Assembly (NCBI GenBank): GCA_030427245.1
Contig: JAUHXA010000009.1
Location: 98,438-162,437, forward strand
Source: Bacteroidia bacterium
Lineage (GTDB): Bacteria > Bacteroidota > Bacteroidia > Chitinophagales > UBA2359
Length of the DNA stretch: 64,000 nt
Direction: 5' to 3'
In this document: positions 8,711 through 17,210 of the stretch, piece by piece
How positions within the stretch are numbered: position 1 is the stretch's first letter
Layout of the letters: each line of letters opens with the position of its first letter
Notes under the pieces: model-generated
Seen by the model: the letters and a program-made list of their open reading frames with translations, nothing else
Told to the model about the DNA's origin: nothing
Databases searched by the model: none
Made by a program: the position numbers and the translations under genes

Positions 8711-10780
8711 ATGAAAAATCAAATTTCAGTAAAACTTCTATCCTTTTTATTTATTACACTTTGTTTTTTACTAACTGAAAACAAAGCATTTTCTCAAACA
8801 AATCTTGCTAAAGGCAAAAGCACCAAACAATCTTCGACAGCCTATGGTGGTGCTTCAAGCAGAGCTGTAGATGGCAATACCAACGGTGTTTATGGAAATG
8901 GTTCTGTTACCCATACAGACGATAGAAATGACCGCAACCAATGGTGGGAAGTGGATTTGGGACAATCCTACAACATCGGTAGCATCAAAATCCACAACCG
9001 TACAGATTGCTGTGCAGAGCGTTTGAAGGATATATATATATTGGTTTCAGAATCTCCCATTCAATCCAACAATTGGCAAGATCAACCTCTAAATGCTTAT
9101 TATGGCTACAACGAAACTTATAAGTCAGGTCCAATTGTGCATACAAAAAATGCAAAAGGACGATATATTCGGATTTTCAGACAAGCAGGTGAAGCACTAT
9201 CTCTTGCAGAAGTAGAAGTTTTTGAGGGCAAAGCCACCCCTGAATTTTCAGGATGGTATCGCCTCAAAACACAATTTCGTGGAGATGGCGAATGTTTAGA
9301 AGGCAATCAAAGGACCTCAAAAGTTCATGGCGGCGCAGCTTTTATGGACAAATGCCAAAACGTGTCTGGACAGTTGTGGAAAATCGAAGATGCTGGAAAT
9401 GGTTATTACCGTTTAAAGACACAATTTCGTGGTGAAGGCGAATCCTTGGAAGGCAACAATGGAAAGAGTCCTGCCTTTATGGACAAGCAACAGAATGTAT
9501 CAGGACAGTTGTGGAAAATCGAAGATGCTGGAAATGGATGGTATCGCCTCAAGACCATGTTTCGTGGCGAAGGTGAATGTTTAGAAGGAAACCAAGCCAG
9601 TTCTGAATATATGGGCGGGGCAGCTTTCATGGATAAATGCCAAAACGTATCTGGGCAACTTTGGAAATTCGTAAAAGAAGAACCTACGAGAGGAACGGGC
9701 ACAAACACCAAAGTAGAAACAGGAGACAGAGTTGACACCCGAACACCTATAAAAAGACCAGTAGAAAGACCCAAATCTCCACCATCAACAACCAATGCTT
9801 CTCAAAACATTAGTGCCTTCGTATGGTATGACCAACCTACCAAACCTTCTTTTGCTCCAAGTAAATCGTATCAATACAACTCAGTCGGAGGCGCTATAAC
9901 AGGAACACGTTTGGGACAAGGACACTACAAATTAACCTTCCCCAATATGGCAAAACATTATGATGGCGCATTCCATACCACAGCTTATTCAGGAAACCAC
10001 TCCGCACAAGTCGAGCGATGGGCAGCATCTGGCAGCAATTTGGATGTATATGTACGTGTTTTTGATGCCAATGGCGCACCTACCGATGGTCGTTTTTCAG
10101 CCATGTACCAAAAAGAAACCTCTCCAAATTCTAACTCTGCCTATCTATGGGCATCTGCTGAAGGCACACCTAAACATAAGTACCAATACAATGGAAAAGG
10201 AGGAATCAGTATGAAAAAAACAGGTACAGGTGTTTATCAAGTGACCTTTGAAGGAATGCAATCAGATAAAAGCATTGAAGGAAATGGTGGAAATGTAATC
10301 GCAACTCCTTACGGTAGTACGCCACGTCGAATTGAAGTAGCAAGTTGGGGAAATAACACAATCAATATCCGTACTTATGACTTCAATGGACAACCTGCTG
10401 ACACCAAATTTGTAGTCAGTTACAACAGTACTTGGAACAATCAAGCCGCTTATGTATGGGGTAATGAAGCGACCAAAACGACTGCTTATAATGCCTCTAA
10501 AATGTATCAAATGAACAATGCCAGCACAACTGAGAATACGATTACTCGTATGGGAGTTGGTGTTTACAAAATCACTTTGCCAGGAATCAAAAACTCCAAC
10601 TCAAGCAATGCAATCGCTGTTGCTTACGGCGGACAAAAGGCTTATGCTTCTGTTCAGAGATGGGGAGCTAATCCAGGCGTACAAGGAACGGATGTCTATG
10701 TGAACACCTATTCGGCAGATGGGAAGCCTGTTGATAGTCGATTTTCACTCTTCTACTCCACCAATGATGCCGTCAAGTAA
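8711..10780 (+). CDS. Secreted F5/8-type lectin with tandem lectin repeats and beta-domain repeats
   Basis: This is 689 residues with an N-terminal signal peptide (MKNQISVKLLSFLFITLCFL, ending near AFSQ). Residues about 30-172 match an F5/8 type C (discoidin/fucolectin) domain: NLAKGKSTKQSSTA, ASSRAVDGN, QWWEVDLG and YIRIFR. Residues about 178-325 are three copies of the WYRLKT/SGQLWK repeat also found at 5879. After a Pro/Thr-rich linker, residues about 365-689 contain three repeats of about 105 residues starting SAFVWYDQPT, SAYLWASAEG and AAYVWGNEAT, probably beta-sandwiches. The protein looks like a multivalent glycan-binding adhesin or effector; ligands are unknown. It has an ECF-like promoter and shares its 3' hairpin region with 1158. 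Confidence 0.85.
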   Translation: MKNQISVKLLSFLFITLCFLLTENKAFSQTNLAKGKSTKQSSTAYGGASSRAVDGNTNGVYGNGSVTHTDDRNDRNQWWEVDLGQSYNIGSIKIHNRTDCCAERLKDIYILVSESPIQSNNWQDQPLNAYYGYNETYKSGPIVHTKNAKGRYIRIFRQAGEALSLAEVEVFEGKATPEFSGWYRLKTQFRGDGECLEGNQRTSKVHGGAAFMDKCQNVSGQLWKIEDAGNGYYRLKTQFRGEGESLEGNNGKSPAFMDKQQNVSGQLWKIEDAGNGWYRLKTMFRGEGECLEGNQASSEYMGGAAFMDKCQNVSGQLWKFVKEEPTRGTGTNTKVETGDRVDTRTPIKRPVERPKSPPSTTNASQNISAFVWYDQPTKPSFAPSKSYQYNSVGGAITGTRLGQGHYKLTFPNMAKHYDGAFHTTAYSGNHSAQVERWAASGSNLDVYVRVFDANGAPTDGRFSAMYQKETSPNSNSAYLWASAEGTPKHKYQYNGKGGISMKKTGTGVYQVTFEGMQSDKSIEGNGGNVIATPYGSTPRRIEVASWGNNTINIRTYDFNGQPADTKFVVSYNSTWNNQAAYVWGNEATKTTAYNASKMYQMNNASTTENTITRMGVGVYKITLPGIKNSNSSNAIAVAYGGQKAYASVQRWGANPGVQGTDVYVNTYSADGKPVDSRFSLFYSTNDAVK

Positions 10781-10820
10781 AAAGCACAATTCTTATTGTC
10801 GAATCCAAAATCAAATATAC

Positions 10821-10920
10821 TTTCATTGGAAAAGTTGATTCGGCAAAAGCATAAATGTGCAATCATTACGCTTTTCGCAAAGTCGTCGTTATCTTTTGGT
10901 AGCGGCGACTTTTTTTTTCT
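10821..10920 (+). terminator. Shared 3' UTR and terminator hairpin, copy 2
   Basis: This is the second copy of the segment at 2561-2655. AAAGTCGTCGTTATC pairs with TAGCGGCGACTTT before a run of nine T. Stem differences from copy 1 are largely compensatory, which supports a real RNA structure. Confidence 0.75.
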
Positions 10921-11042
10921 TTTTCAAAGAACGATATTTTTTAGTCGCTACTAACAATCAAAAATTGATAGAAAACCACAAACTTTTGGTAGCTTCGGAC
11001 TTCATTTTTTTTTTTTAGAAACCACCAAAAGAAAAGTACAAT

Positions 11043-12260
11043 ATGAGCCATTCAAGAGAATTTGACATCATCGTATGGGGCGCATCTGGATTCACAGGCA
11101 GATTGGTAGCCGAATACTTATTTGACAAGTATGGCGTAGGCAACTCCATCAAATGGGCAATGGCGGGCAGAAACAAAGACAAACTCGAAAAGGTGAGAAC
11201 CCGAATGGCGAATGCAAACATTCCCATTATCATTGCAGACAGTCAAGACGAAGAGAGCCTAACTGCAATGGTAAAACGTGCAAAAGTTATCTGTACAACC
11301 GTTGGACCTTATGCCAAATACGGTTCTAAATTGGTGGCTGCTTGTGTAGCGAATCAAACCGACTACTGCGACTTGGCAGGAGAAGTACAGTGGATGCGTC
11401 GAATGATTGACCAACACCACGAAACCGCCAAAGCCAATGGCACCAAGATTGTCCACACTTGTGGTTTCGATTCCATTCCTTCCGATATGGGCGTTTACTA
11501 CGTACAGCAAGAAGCCAAAAATATCTCAGGAAATTATGCCAAAGACATCAAAATGCGGGTCAGAGCCTTCAAAGGTGAAATGAGTGGCGGCACTTATGCC
11601 AGCCTCGGCAATGTGATGGCAGAAGCCCAAAAAGACAAAAGCATCTACAAAGTTTTGACCAATCCCTACGGACTCAATCCTGAAGGCGAACAAAGCGGTC
11701 CCGACAAGAAAGACCTTCAAAGCGTGGTCTATGACAAGGCAACCCAAAACTGGATTTATCCCTTCATCATGGCGGGCATCAACACCAAAGTTGTGCGTCG
11801 AAGCAACGCACTAATGGGCTATCCCTACGGCAAAGATTTTCGATATGAAGAAGCCGTCATGGGCGGAAAAGGAATCAGCGGGAGAGTCAAAAGCACCATT
11901 ACTGCTCTTGGAATGGGCGTGATGATGCTCGCAAAACCTGGCTCTTTGGTGAAAAAAGGAGTTGATGCTGTGCTTCCAAAGCCGGGCGAAGGTCCCAACA
12001 AAAAAGCAAGAGAGGAAGGTTTTTACAACCTCAAGTTCATCGCTACTCTAAAAGACGGTTCTATTCTCAATGGAAAAGTGACAGGCGACATGGATCCAGG
12101 CTATGGCTCGACCTCCAAAATGATGGCAGAAAGTGCGATTTGTTTGGCAAAAGATGATTTGCCTGATATTGGAGGAATGTTGACTCCTTCTGTGGCGATG
12201 GGTGATGCGCTTTTGAAGCGACTGCAAGACAATGCTGGCTTGACTTTTACTTGTGAATGA
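11043..12260 (+). CDS. Saccharopine-dehydrogenase-like NAD(P)-binding oxidoreductase
   Basis: This is a 405-residue cytoplasmic protein. The N-terminus FDIIVWGASGFTGRLVAEYL is a Rossmann dinucleotide-binding motif (GxSGFTG), followed by WAMAGRNKDKLEKV. CTTVGPYAKYGSKLVAACV and DYCDLAGEVQWMRRMID are typical of the saccharopine dehydrogenase / trans-acting enoyl reductase family (human SCCPDH, mycobacterial Rv2449c). HTCGFDSIPSDMGVYYVQ is another family hallmark. The substrate is unknown; lipid-linked reduction is likely from the family. It overlaps the next gene by four bases (ATGA), so the two are probably co-transcribed. Confidence 0.9.
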   Translation: MSHSREFDIIVWGASGFTGRLVAEYLFDKYGVGNSIKWAMAGRNKDKLEKVRTRMANANIPIIIADSQDEESLTAMVKRAKVICTTVGPYAKYGSKLVAACVANQTDYCDLAGEVQWMRRMIDQHHETAKANGTKIVHTCGFDSIPSDMGVYYVQQEAKNISGNYAKDIKMRVRAFKGEMSGGTYASLGNVMAEAQKDKSIYKVLTNPYGLNPEGEQSGPDKKDLQSVVYDKATQNWIYPFIMAGINTKVVRRSNALMGYPYGKDFRYEEAVMGGKGISGRVKSTITALGMGVMMLAKPGSLVKKGVDAVLPKPGEGPNKKAREEGFYNLKFIATLKDGSILNGKVTGDMDPGYGSTSKMMAESAICLAKDDLPDIGGMLTPSVAMGDALLKRLQDNAGLTFTCE

Positions 12261-12631
12261 GTTTTTATAGAAAGGCTTTTGAACTTCTATCTTCGGTTGG
12301 AATTGATGCAAACTCCAATTCTTTTTACCTACGCTCAAAAGGAGAATTGGTGGAAGAAATCAAAGCCCTTCAATTTGAAAGATTCAGTGTCTTTCAGCCT
12401 TCCATGATTCTGACTCCGACCAATAGATATGGGCTTTTGCAAGGGATAACCCTAAAGGTATGGCCACTTTTGCAACCCTTTTTGAGGGGAAAACTCCAGA
12501 AATACCGAGGGATTCCTGTTGAAGTATTGGGTAAAGCCATGGCAATAAATGTATTGAAGGAGCAAAATGGAGTAGAGCATTTGCAGTGGGATGATTTTTA
12601 TGCGATTGTAGAAACAGATGGAATGGGTTAA
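12257..12631 (+). pseudogene. C-terminal remnant of an HTATIP2-like NAD(P)-dependent oxidoreductase
   Basis: The 124 residues match the C-terminal half of short-chain NAD(P)H-binding oxidoreductases of the HTATIP2 type: SSVGIDANSNSFYLRSKGEL, then EEIKALQFERFSVFQPSMIL, then LRGKLQKYRGIPVEVLGKAM. Full members are about 210-220 residues and begin with a TGATGxxG Rossmann motif, which is missing here; the match starts at about residue 100 of the family. The ATG overlaps the stop of the upstream oxidoreductase, so a deletion may have fused the remnant into that transcript. It may still be translated, but it cannot bind NADP as the family does. Confidence 0.7.
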
Positions 12632-12678
12632 TTTTGCTCTTTTCAAACAACCTTCTCTCTTTAAAATAGAAACCCAAT

Positions 12679-13140
12679 ATGCCACTCTCCCACTCCACCA
12701 AAGAAAAACTCTACCAAGCCTGTCAAACCTATATCACTCACAGAATCGACAACATCCAACAACGATTAGACTCCATCAAGGAATCACTCAAAGAAGAAAC
12801 CAAAAGCAGCGTGGGAGACAAGCACGAAACGGGCAGGGCTATGATGCAACTTGAAGTAGAAAAAACACAAGTTCAGCTTTCAAATGCCTTGCAGACCAAA
12901 AGTGCCTTGTACGGCATAGATTTAGAAGCCTCCTCTCCTACTGTTCAAAAAGGAAGTTTGATACTCACCAATCTTGCCAATTATTACATCGCCATTGGAG
13001 TGGGAAAAGTAGTTGTTGACGACACGGTTTATTACTGTGTATCACAAAATTCCCCCATTGCCAAAATACTCATCGGCAAAAAAGCAGGAGAAGAAATCAA
13101 CTTCAATGGCAAAAAGATAGTGTTGAAGCAAGTTCAATAG
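12679..13140 (+). CDS. GreA/GreB-like RNA polymerase-binding protein
   Basis: This is a 153-residue cytoplasmic protein. Residues 1-75 form an antiparallel coiled coil with the conserved turn SSVGDKHETGRAMMQLEVEK, and residues about 90-150 form a small beta domain (GSLILTNLANYYIAIGVG). This is the Gre-factor architecture. Bacteroidota homologues are often misnamed 3-oxoacyl-ACP synthase. Gre factors insert the coiled coil into the RNA polymerase secondary channel, where acidic tip residues stimulate transcript cleavage. Here the tip region (VGDKHETG) keeps Asp and Glu, but its activity is not established. Confidence 0.8.
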   Translation: MPLSHSTKEKLYQACQTYITHRIDNIQQRLDSIKESLKEETKSSVGDKHETGRAMMQLEVEKTQVQLSNALQTKSALYGIDLEASSPTVQKGSLILTNLANYYIAIGVGKVVVDDTVYYCVSQNSPIAKILIGKKAGEEINFNGKKIVLKQVQ

Positions 13141-13233
13141 AAGATAGAAGTTTTTGAAAAAAAAATTACCCCTGCCGAAGGATTTACCAAAGCTCATTGT
13201 CTAAAGAGCAATTCTAAACACAAAAAATAGACA

Positions 13234-14328
13234 ATGAAACAGTTAGTTCTTTCCTTCTTTCTCCTTTCGGCAATAACCATTTTTTTCATTGCTTGTGATA
13301 AAGACGACGATACTCCTTGTACCGAATCCACTTGGTATCAGGATGCAGATAGCGATGGATTGGGCAATCCCGATGTCAGTCAAAGTGCTTGCGACCAACC
13401 TACAGGTTATGTCTCCAATTCGGATGATTCAGACGATGTTTGTAGCGGAACAGTTGATGTTTGTGGAGTTTGCAATGGCTCTGGCCCTGCTAATTGGTAC
13501 CAAGATTTAGATGGTGACGGATTGGGCAATCCCGATGTCAGTCAAAGTGCTTGCAACCAACCCGAAGGTTATGTAGCAGACAATACAGATACCAATGACA
13601 GTGGCGAAACGGGCTTACACGCTGCTTTCAGTGAGTTTGACAGTGAAAGCTACACCATATTTTTGGATGGAGATCAAGTAGTCATCGAAACCGACGGATT
13701 GCCGAATCACACCTCCCCTTATTGGTCAAATACCACAGAAAGATGCATTCAAGGCCCAATGGGAGAAATGTGTACCAATGGAAACACAACTGAAAATCAT
13801 CCACTCTTTGTAGAACCAACTGCTACTTCTTATGGACAGATGGCTCCAGGAAATATCGATAACTTCAATGGTTCTTATACCTTGCGAGTGCCTGTCAGTC
13901 CTCAATTGGCTTCCAATAGTTCCTCAACAGGCTTGGGCGCAATTGGCATGGCTGTCAGTGGTTCGGTAATCTATAACGATGAGGAAGGTCCCAATGTACC
14001 ATTGGACAATGCAGTTGGGTCTTTGGATTATACCGCTGCCCACACAGGGCCTCAAAGCTACCACTATCACTTAGAGCCCAAAGCTTGGTCTGACGATGAC
14101 GACAAACTCATTGGAATCATCTCGGATGGATTTTTCTTGTACGGCAGAAAGTGTCATTCCACAGGAACTTACCCAACCGACTTGGACGAATCGGGTGGAC
14201 ACACAAGCAGCACACAACACAACGATGGTGGAGAATACCACTACCACATTCAGAACGAATTGTACCTCAATCAATATTATATTCTATTCCCTGGAGACTA
14301 TAAAGGTACTCCCAACAATATTCAGTAA
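13234..14328 (+). CDS. YHYH-domain lipoprotein with calcium-type acidic repeats
   Basis: The 364-residue protein has a lipoprotein signal (LLSAITIFFIACDKDDD, lipobox Cys about residue 21). Two repeats WYQDADSDGLGNPD and WYQDLDGDGLGNPD with acidic DxDxDG-like loops resemble thrombospondin-3 type calcium sites. Residues about 125-345 form a YHYH domain, named for the HYH motifs seen here as SYHYHLEPK and GGEYHYHIQNE. Such proteins are exported and surface-bound in Bacteroidota and planctomycetes; the biochemical role is unknown. The gene follows the GreA-like gene but has its own gap of 93 nt. Confidence 0.85.
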   Translation: MKQLVLSFFLLSAITIFFIACDKDDDTPCTESTWYQDADSDGLGNPDVSQSACDQPTGYVSNSDDSDDVCSGTVDVCGVCNGSGPANWYQDLDGDGLGNPDVSQSACNQPEGYVADNTDTNDSGETGLHAAFSEFDSESYTIFLDGDQVVIETDGLPNHTSPYWSNTTERCIQGPMGEMCTNGNTTENHPLFVEPTATSYGQMAPGNIDNFNGSYTLRVPVSPQLASNSSSTGLGAIGMAVSGSVIYNDEEGPNVPLDNAVGSLDYTAAHTGPQSYHYHLEPKAWSDDDDKLIGIISDGFFLYGRKCHSTGTYPTDLDESGGHTSSTQHNDGGEYHYHIQNELYLNQYYILFPGDYKGTPNNIQ

Positions 14329-14331
14329 AAT

Positions 14332-14540
14332 GTGAGAAGCAAGAGGTAAGATGCAAGAACTAAGGCAAACTAAAATATTAAATTAGGCATTTCTGCAATT
14401 TACTTTGCTCGCTTACAAAGTATTGTTTGAATCCCGATTAAAATGCGGGACAAGTTTTGCATTTGAGTTTTTAATTTGAATTTGCCTAAGACTTTCACAT
14501 TATCGGACATCTTTCTTCCTACCTCTTGCCTTTTATTCCT
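14332..14540. repeat. Palindromic intergenic repeat (MITE-like), copy 1
   Basis: The left arm GAAGCAAGAGGTAAGATGC and the right arm (TCTTCCTACCTCTTGCC) are inverted repeats about 150 nt apart. An embedded CCCGATTAAAATGCGGGAC hairpin belongs to a second small repeat seen at 56004 and 60650. Related copies are at 53118, 55060 and 62322. Confidence 0.6.
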
Positions 14541-14552
14541 AAAATCAGCCGA

Positions 14553-15173
14553 ATGTATTTTAATAGAATAACTATCCTGTTATTCATAATAATAGGATTT
14601 TTTACTTCAATAGCTTGTCAGAGAGCAAAAAACGACACGGTTTCTGCCGCATCTACTTCCTATGTTGAAGGACTCACCGTAGCAGATTCTTTGCTGAATT
14701 TAAGACCTGAAATAGGGCTTGTTTACCACGAAAACAAGCCCTTCACAGGCACTTCAATGACTCATTATACCAACGGAAATCCCTCTGTTTCTATTCACTA
14801 CTTCAATGGAAAAAAACAAGGTTTGTACCGCAAATGGTTTGAAGAAGGTACGTTGAGTTTTGAAAGTGCTTATGTAGATGGCAAGAAGGAGGGCATCGCC
14901 AAAAGTTGGTGGAGGAACGGCAATTTACGCACAGAATCCAATTACAAACAAGGCGTTCCACAAGGGCTACAACTGCAATGGTACAAAAGCGGTGCAAAGT
15001 TCAAACGTCTTCAATTGGTAGACGGGAAGGAAGAAGGATTGCAGCAATCGTGGCGAGAAAACGGAAAATTATACAATAACTACGAAGCCAAAAACGGACG
15101 AATTTTTGGCTTAAAAAGAGCAAGTTTGTGTTATGCTTTGGAAGATGAAACCGTTCAATATAAAGGAGAGTAA
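14553..15173 (+). CDS. YwqK/MORN-repeat lipoprotein
   Basis: The ATG at 14553 is chosen because MYFNRITILLFIIIGFFTSI followed by ACQ is a lipoprotein signal; a TTG nine codons upstream is less likely. The mature part has five or more repeats of about 23 residues, such as HYFNGKKQGLYRKWFEEG, AYVDGKKEGIAKSWWRNG and NYKQGVPQGLQLQWYKSG. These are MORN_2/YwqK repeats. Members are often labelled toxin-antitoxin YwqK antitoxins, but in Bacteroidota most are envelope lipoproteins of unknown role. The gene overlaps or abuts the SCO1-like gene, which suggests one transcript. Confidence 0.85.
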   Translation: MYFNRITILLFIIIGFFTSIACQRAKNDTVSAASTSYVEGLTVADSLLNLRPEIGLVYHENKPFTGTSMTHYTNGNPSVSIHYFNGKKQGLYRKWFEEGTLSFESAYVDGKKEGIAKSWWRNGNLRTESNYKQGVPQGLQLQWYKSGAKFKRLQLVDGKEEGLQQSWRENGKLYNNYEAKNGRIFGLKRASLCYALEDETVQYKGE

Positions 15174-15906
15174 AGTAAGAAGGGAGTTGATAGGATTTAA
15201 TTCCCCCTTTGAAGGGGGCAAGGGGGATGTTAGCGTAAAACTGTGGAATAAATTTTTAACCACTTTCTTCTTCCTAATAATCCTACCATCCTGCAATCAA
15301 ACCCAAAACCCCGAAAAACAAAGCCGTGTGGATTCCCTTCCCTACTACTGCGAAGCCACATTCACCCCTCATTGGCTTTCCTCCAATGACAACAAAAATG
15401 TTTTAGATACTCTCCATCGCATTTCCCCTTTTATGCTCTTCAACCAAGAAGGCGACACCGTCACCGAAAATACCTTCAAAGACAAAATCTATGTCGTCGA
15501 CTTTTTCTTTACAACCTGTCCTGGCATCTGTCCCAAAATGACCGACAATATGGCAATTCTTCAAGAGGAATTTTTGGAGGATTCTGAAATACTATTGGCT
15601 TCTCATTCCGTCACCCCAAAATACGACTCCATTGCAGTCCTAAAAGAATACGCAGAACTCAAAGGCATTCGCTCCGAAAAGTGGCACTTGTTGACAGGAG
15701 AACGAGAACAGATTTACAAATTGGGTAGAAAAGACTATTTTGTAGAAGAAGATTTGGGATTGCAGAAAGATGTGGACGATTTTCTACACACCGAAAATTT
15801 TGTCTTGATTGACAAAAACAGGCACATTCGAGGCATTTACAATGGGCTCAATAAGGTTTCTGTGAATCAATTGATTGCGGATATATGGACTTTGAAAAAA
15901 GAGTGA
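15133..15906 (+). CDS. SCO1/SenC/PrrC family copper chaperone-like protein
   Basis: The thioredoxin-like fold carries the copper-binding motif FFFTTCPGICPKMTDNM (CxxxC, codons near 15517 and 15529) and a downstream His in DDFLHTENFVLIDK, as in SCO proteins that metallate cytochrome oxidase CuA. A hydrophobic stretch FLTTFFFLIILPSC gives a membrane anchor or lipoprotein signal. The start is uncertain: the frame opens inside the preceding gene (ATG 15133 or 15145, TTG near 15187). The usual signal start seems to have been disturbed by the intergenic repeat at 15197-15230, which is translated here as NSPFEGGKGD. Confidence 0.85.
   Translation: MLWKMKPFNIKESKVRRELIGFNSPFEGGKGDVSVKLWNKFLTTFFFLIILPSCNQTQNPEKQSRVDSLPYYCEATFTPHWLSSNDNKNVLDTLHRISPFMLFNQEGDTVTENTFKDKIYVVDFFFTTCPGICPKMTDNMAILQEEFLEDSEILLASHSVTPKYDSIAVLKEYAELKGIRSEKWHLLTGEREQIYKLGRKDYFVEEDLGLQKDVDDFLHTENFVLIDKNRHIRGIYNGLNKVSVNQLIADIWTLKKE
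15197..15230. repeat. CCCCCTTT/AAGGGGG intergenic repeat inside the SCO1 N-terminal codons
   Basis: TTCCCCCTTTGAAGGGGGCA followed by AGGGGGATGTTA belongs to the same family as repeats at 37660 and 62185. Here it lies within the open reading frame upstream of the SCO1 signal sequence. Confidence 0.6.
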
Positions 15907-16043
15907 TTTGGTTTCTCACCACAGAGGACTGTCTATTGAAGCCAAAACCCAAACATGAAAACATAACGGAGATTTGTTATTTTTGACGTATTGGAGAGTA
16001 GGCTTTTCACAAGCTGCTGACACTGTTGAGTAATCAAAACAAA

Positions 16044-17210
16044 ATGACAAGAAATAGATTCATCAAAATTTGTGGAGTACTTGGAGTGAGCATTCCACTT
16101 CAAGCTTCCTTGAGTTCCTGTGAAAAAGAGGACATAGATACGCCTAATTTTTCGGGCAAAGTACTCATTATTGGTGCTGGGGCAGGTGGGCTGTCTTCGG
16201 GCTATTTACTCCAACAACAAGGAATAGAATTTGAAATATTGGAAGCATCGTCAAACTATGGTGGGCGAATGAAGATAAACACCGACTTTGCTGATTTCCC
16301 GATACCTTTGGGAGCAGAATGGCTTCATTCAGATACCAATGTCTTTCAAAAAATGGTGAACGATTCGGCTATTGAAGTCAAGGTAAACACTGTTGGCTAC
16401 AATAGTGAAACAGACACCAATGGACATTGGAAGGATGGAGAATTGACGGTCGGTGAACTCGATGATTCAGACATCAAATTTATCAACTATTCTTGGTTCA
16501 ATTTCTTTGAAGAATACATCCTTCCTTCAATTATTGACCACATAAGCTACAATACGATTGTTCAATCCATTGATTATTCAGGCGAACAAGTGCTTGTCCA
16601 CACACAAAATGGACAGCATACAGCGGATAAGGTGATTGTCTCCGTTCCACTCAAAATTCTACAAGATGGAGACATCAGTTTTGAGCCGACATTGCCACAA
16701 GACAAAGTAGATGCCATTGAAGATACTCTTGTTTGGGGTGGATTTAAGGCATTTATCGAATTCTCCGAAAAATTTTACGATACCCAAATTGACGTTGAAA
16801 TCAGCCCTGCAAGTGATGGCGAAAAACTGTATTACGATGCTGCCTATGGTCAAAATACCTCCAAACATATTCTCGGCTTGTTTGCAGTAGGCAAACCTGC
16901 AATGGATTATATAGCTCTTTCGGAAAATGAATTGAAGGATTTTATGCTCAGTGAATTGGACGAAATATATCCTAATCAAGCAAGTCCCAATTATGTGAAA
17001 CACATCAGTCAAAACTGGAACAACGAACCCTTCATCAAAGGAGGATATATGACCTCTCATGCAGATTGGAGAACAGTAAGGGAATTGGGTAAGTCCGTAG
17101 CAGATAAAATTTATTTTGCAGGTGGAGCTTACACCGATGGCGAAGATTGGGTGGCAGTTCATACCATTGCACAGTCTGCAAAAGATGCAGTGCAAGAAAT
17201 CATCAACTAA
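16044..17210 (+). CDS. FAD-dependent amine oxidase, exported
   Basis: The start is taken as ATG 16044 (MTRNRFIKICGVLGVSIPLQ); a TTG at 16026 is in frame. The N-terminus resembles a twin-arginine-like or lipoprotein signal ending SLSSCEKE. The FAD-binding motif is VLIIGAGAGGLSSGYLLQQQ with the partner EILEASSNYGGRM. The C-terminal FAD motif is KIYFAGGAYTDGEDWVAVHT. These place it in the flavin amine oxidase (MAO/polyamine oxidase) family, length about 390. The substrate is not predictable. It is 0 nt from the next gene, so the two form an operon. Confidence 0.85.
   Translation: MTRNRFIKICGVLGVSIPLQASLSSCEKEDIDTPNFSGKVLIIGAGAGGLSSGYLLQQQGIEFEILEASSNYGGRMKINTDFADFPIPLGAEWLHSDTNVFQKMVNDSAIEVKVNTVGYNSETDTNGHWKDGELTVGELDDSDIKFINYSWFNFFEEYILPSIIDHISYNTIVQSIDYSGEQVLVHTQNGQHTADKVIVSVPLKILQDGDISFEPTLPQDKVDAIEDTLVWGGFKAFIEFSEKFYDTQIDVEISPASDGEKLYYDAAYGQNTSKHILGLFAVGKPAMDYIALSENELKDFMLSELDEIYPNQASPNYVKHISQNWNNEPFIKGGYMTSHADWRTVRELGKSVADKIYFAGGAYTDGEDWVAVHTIAQSAKDAVQEIIN

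Noticed and set aside
14553..15173. Toxin-antitoxin antitoxin (YwqK)
   Set aside because: The name is inherited from the MORN-repeat family; here it is a lipoprotein without a toxin partner.
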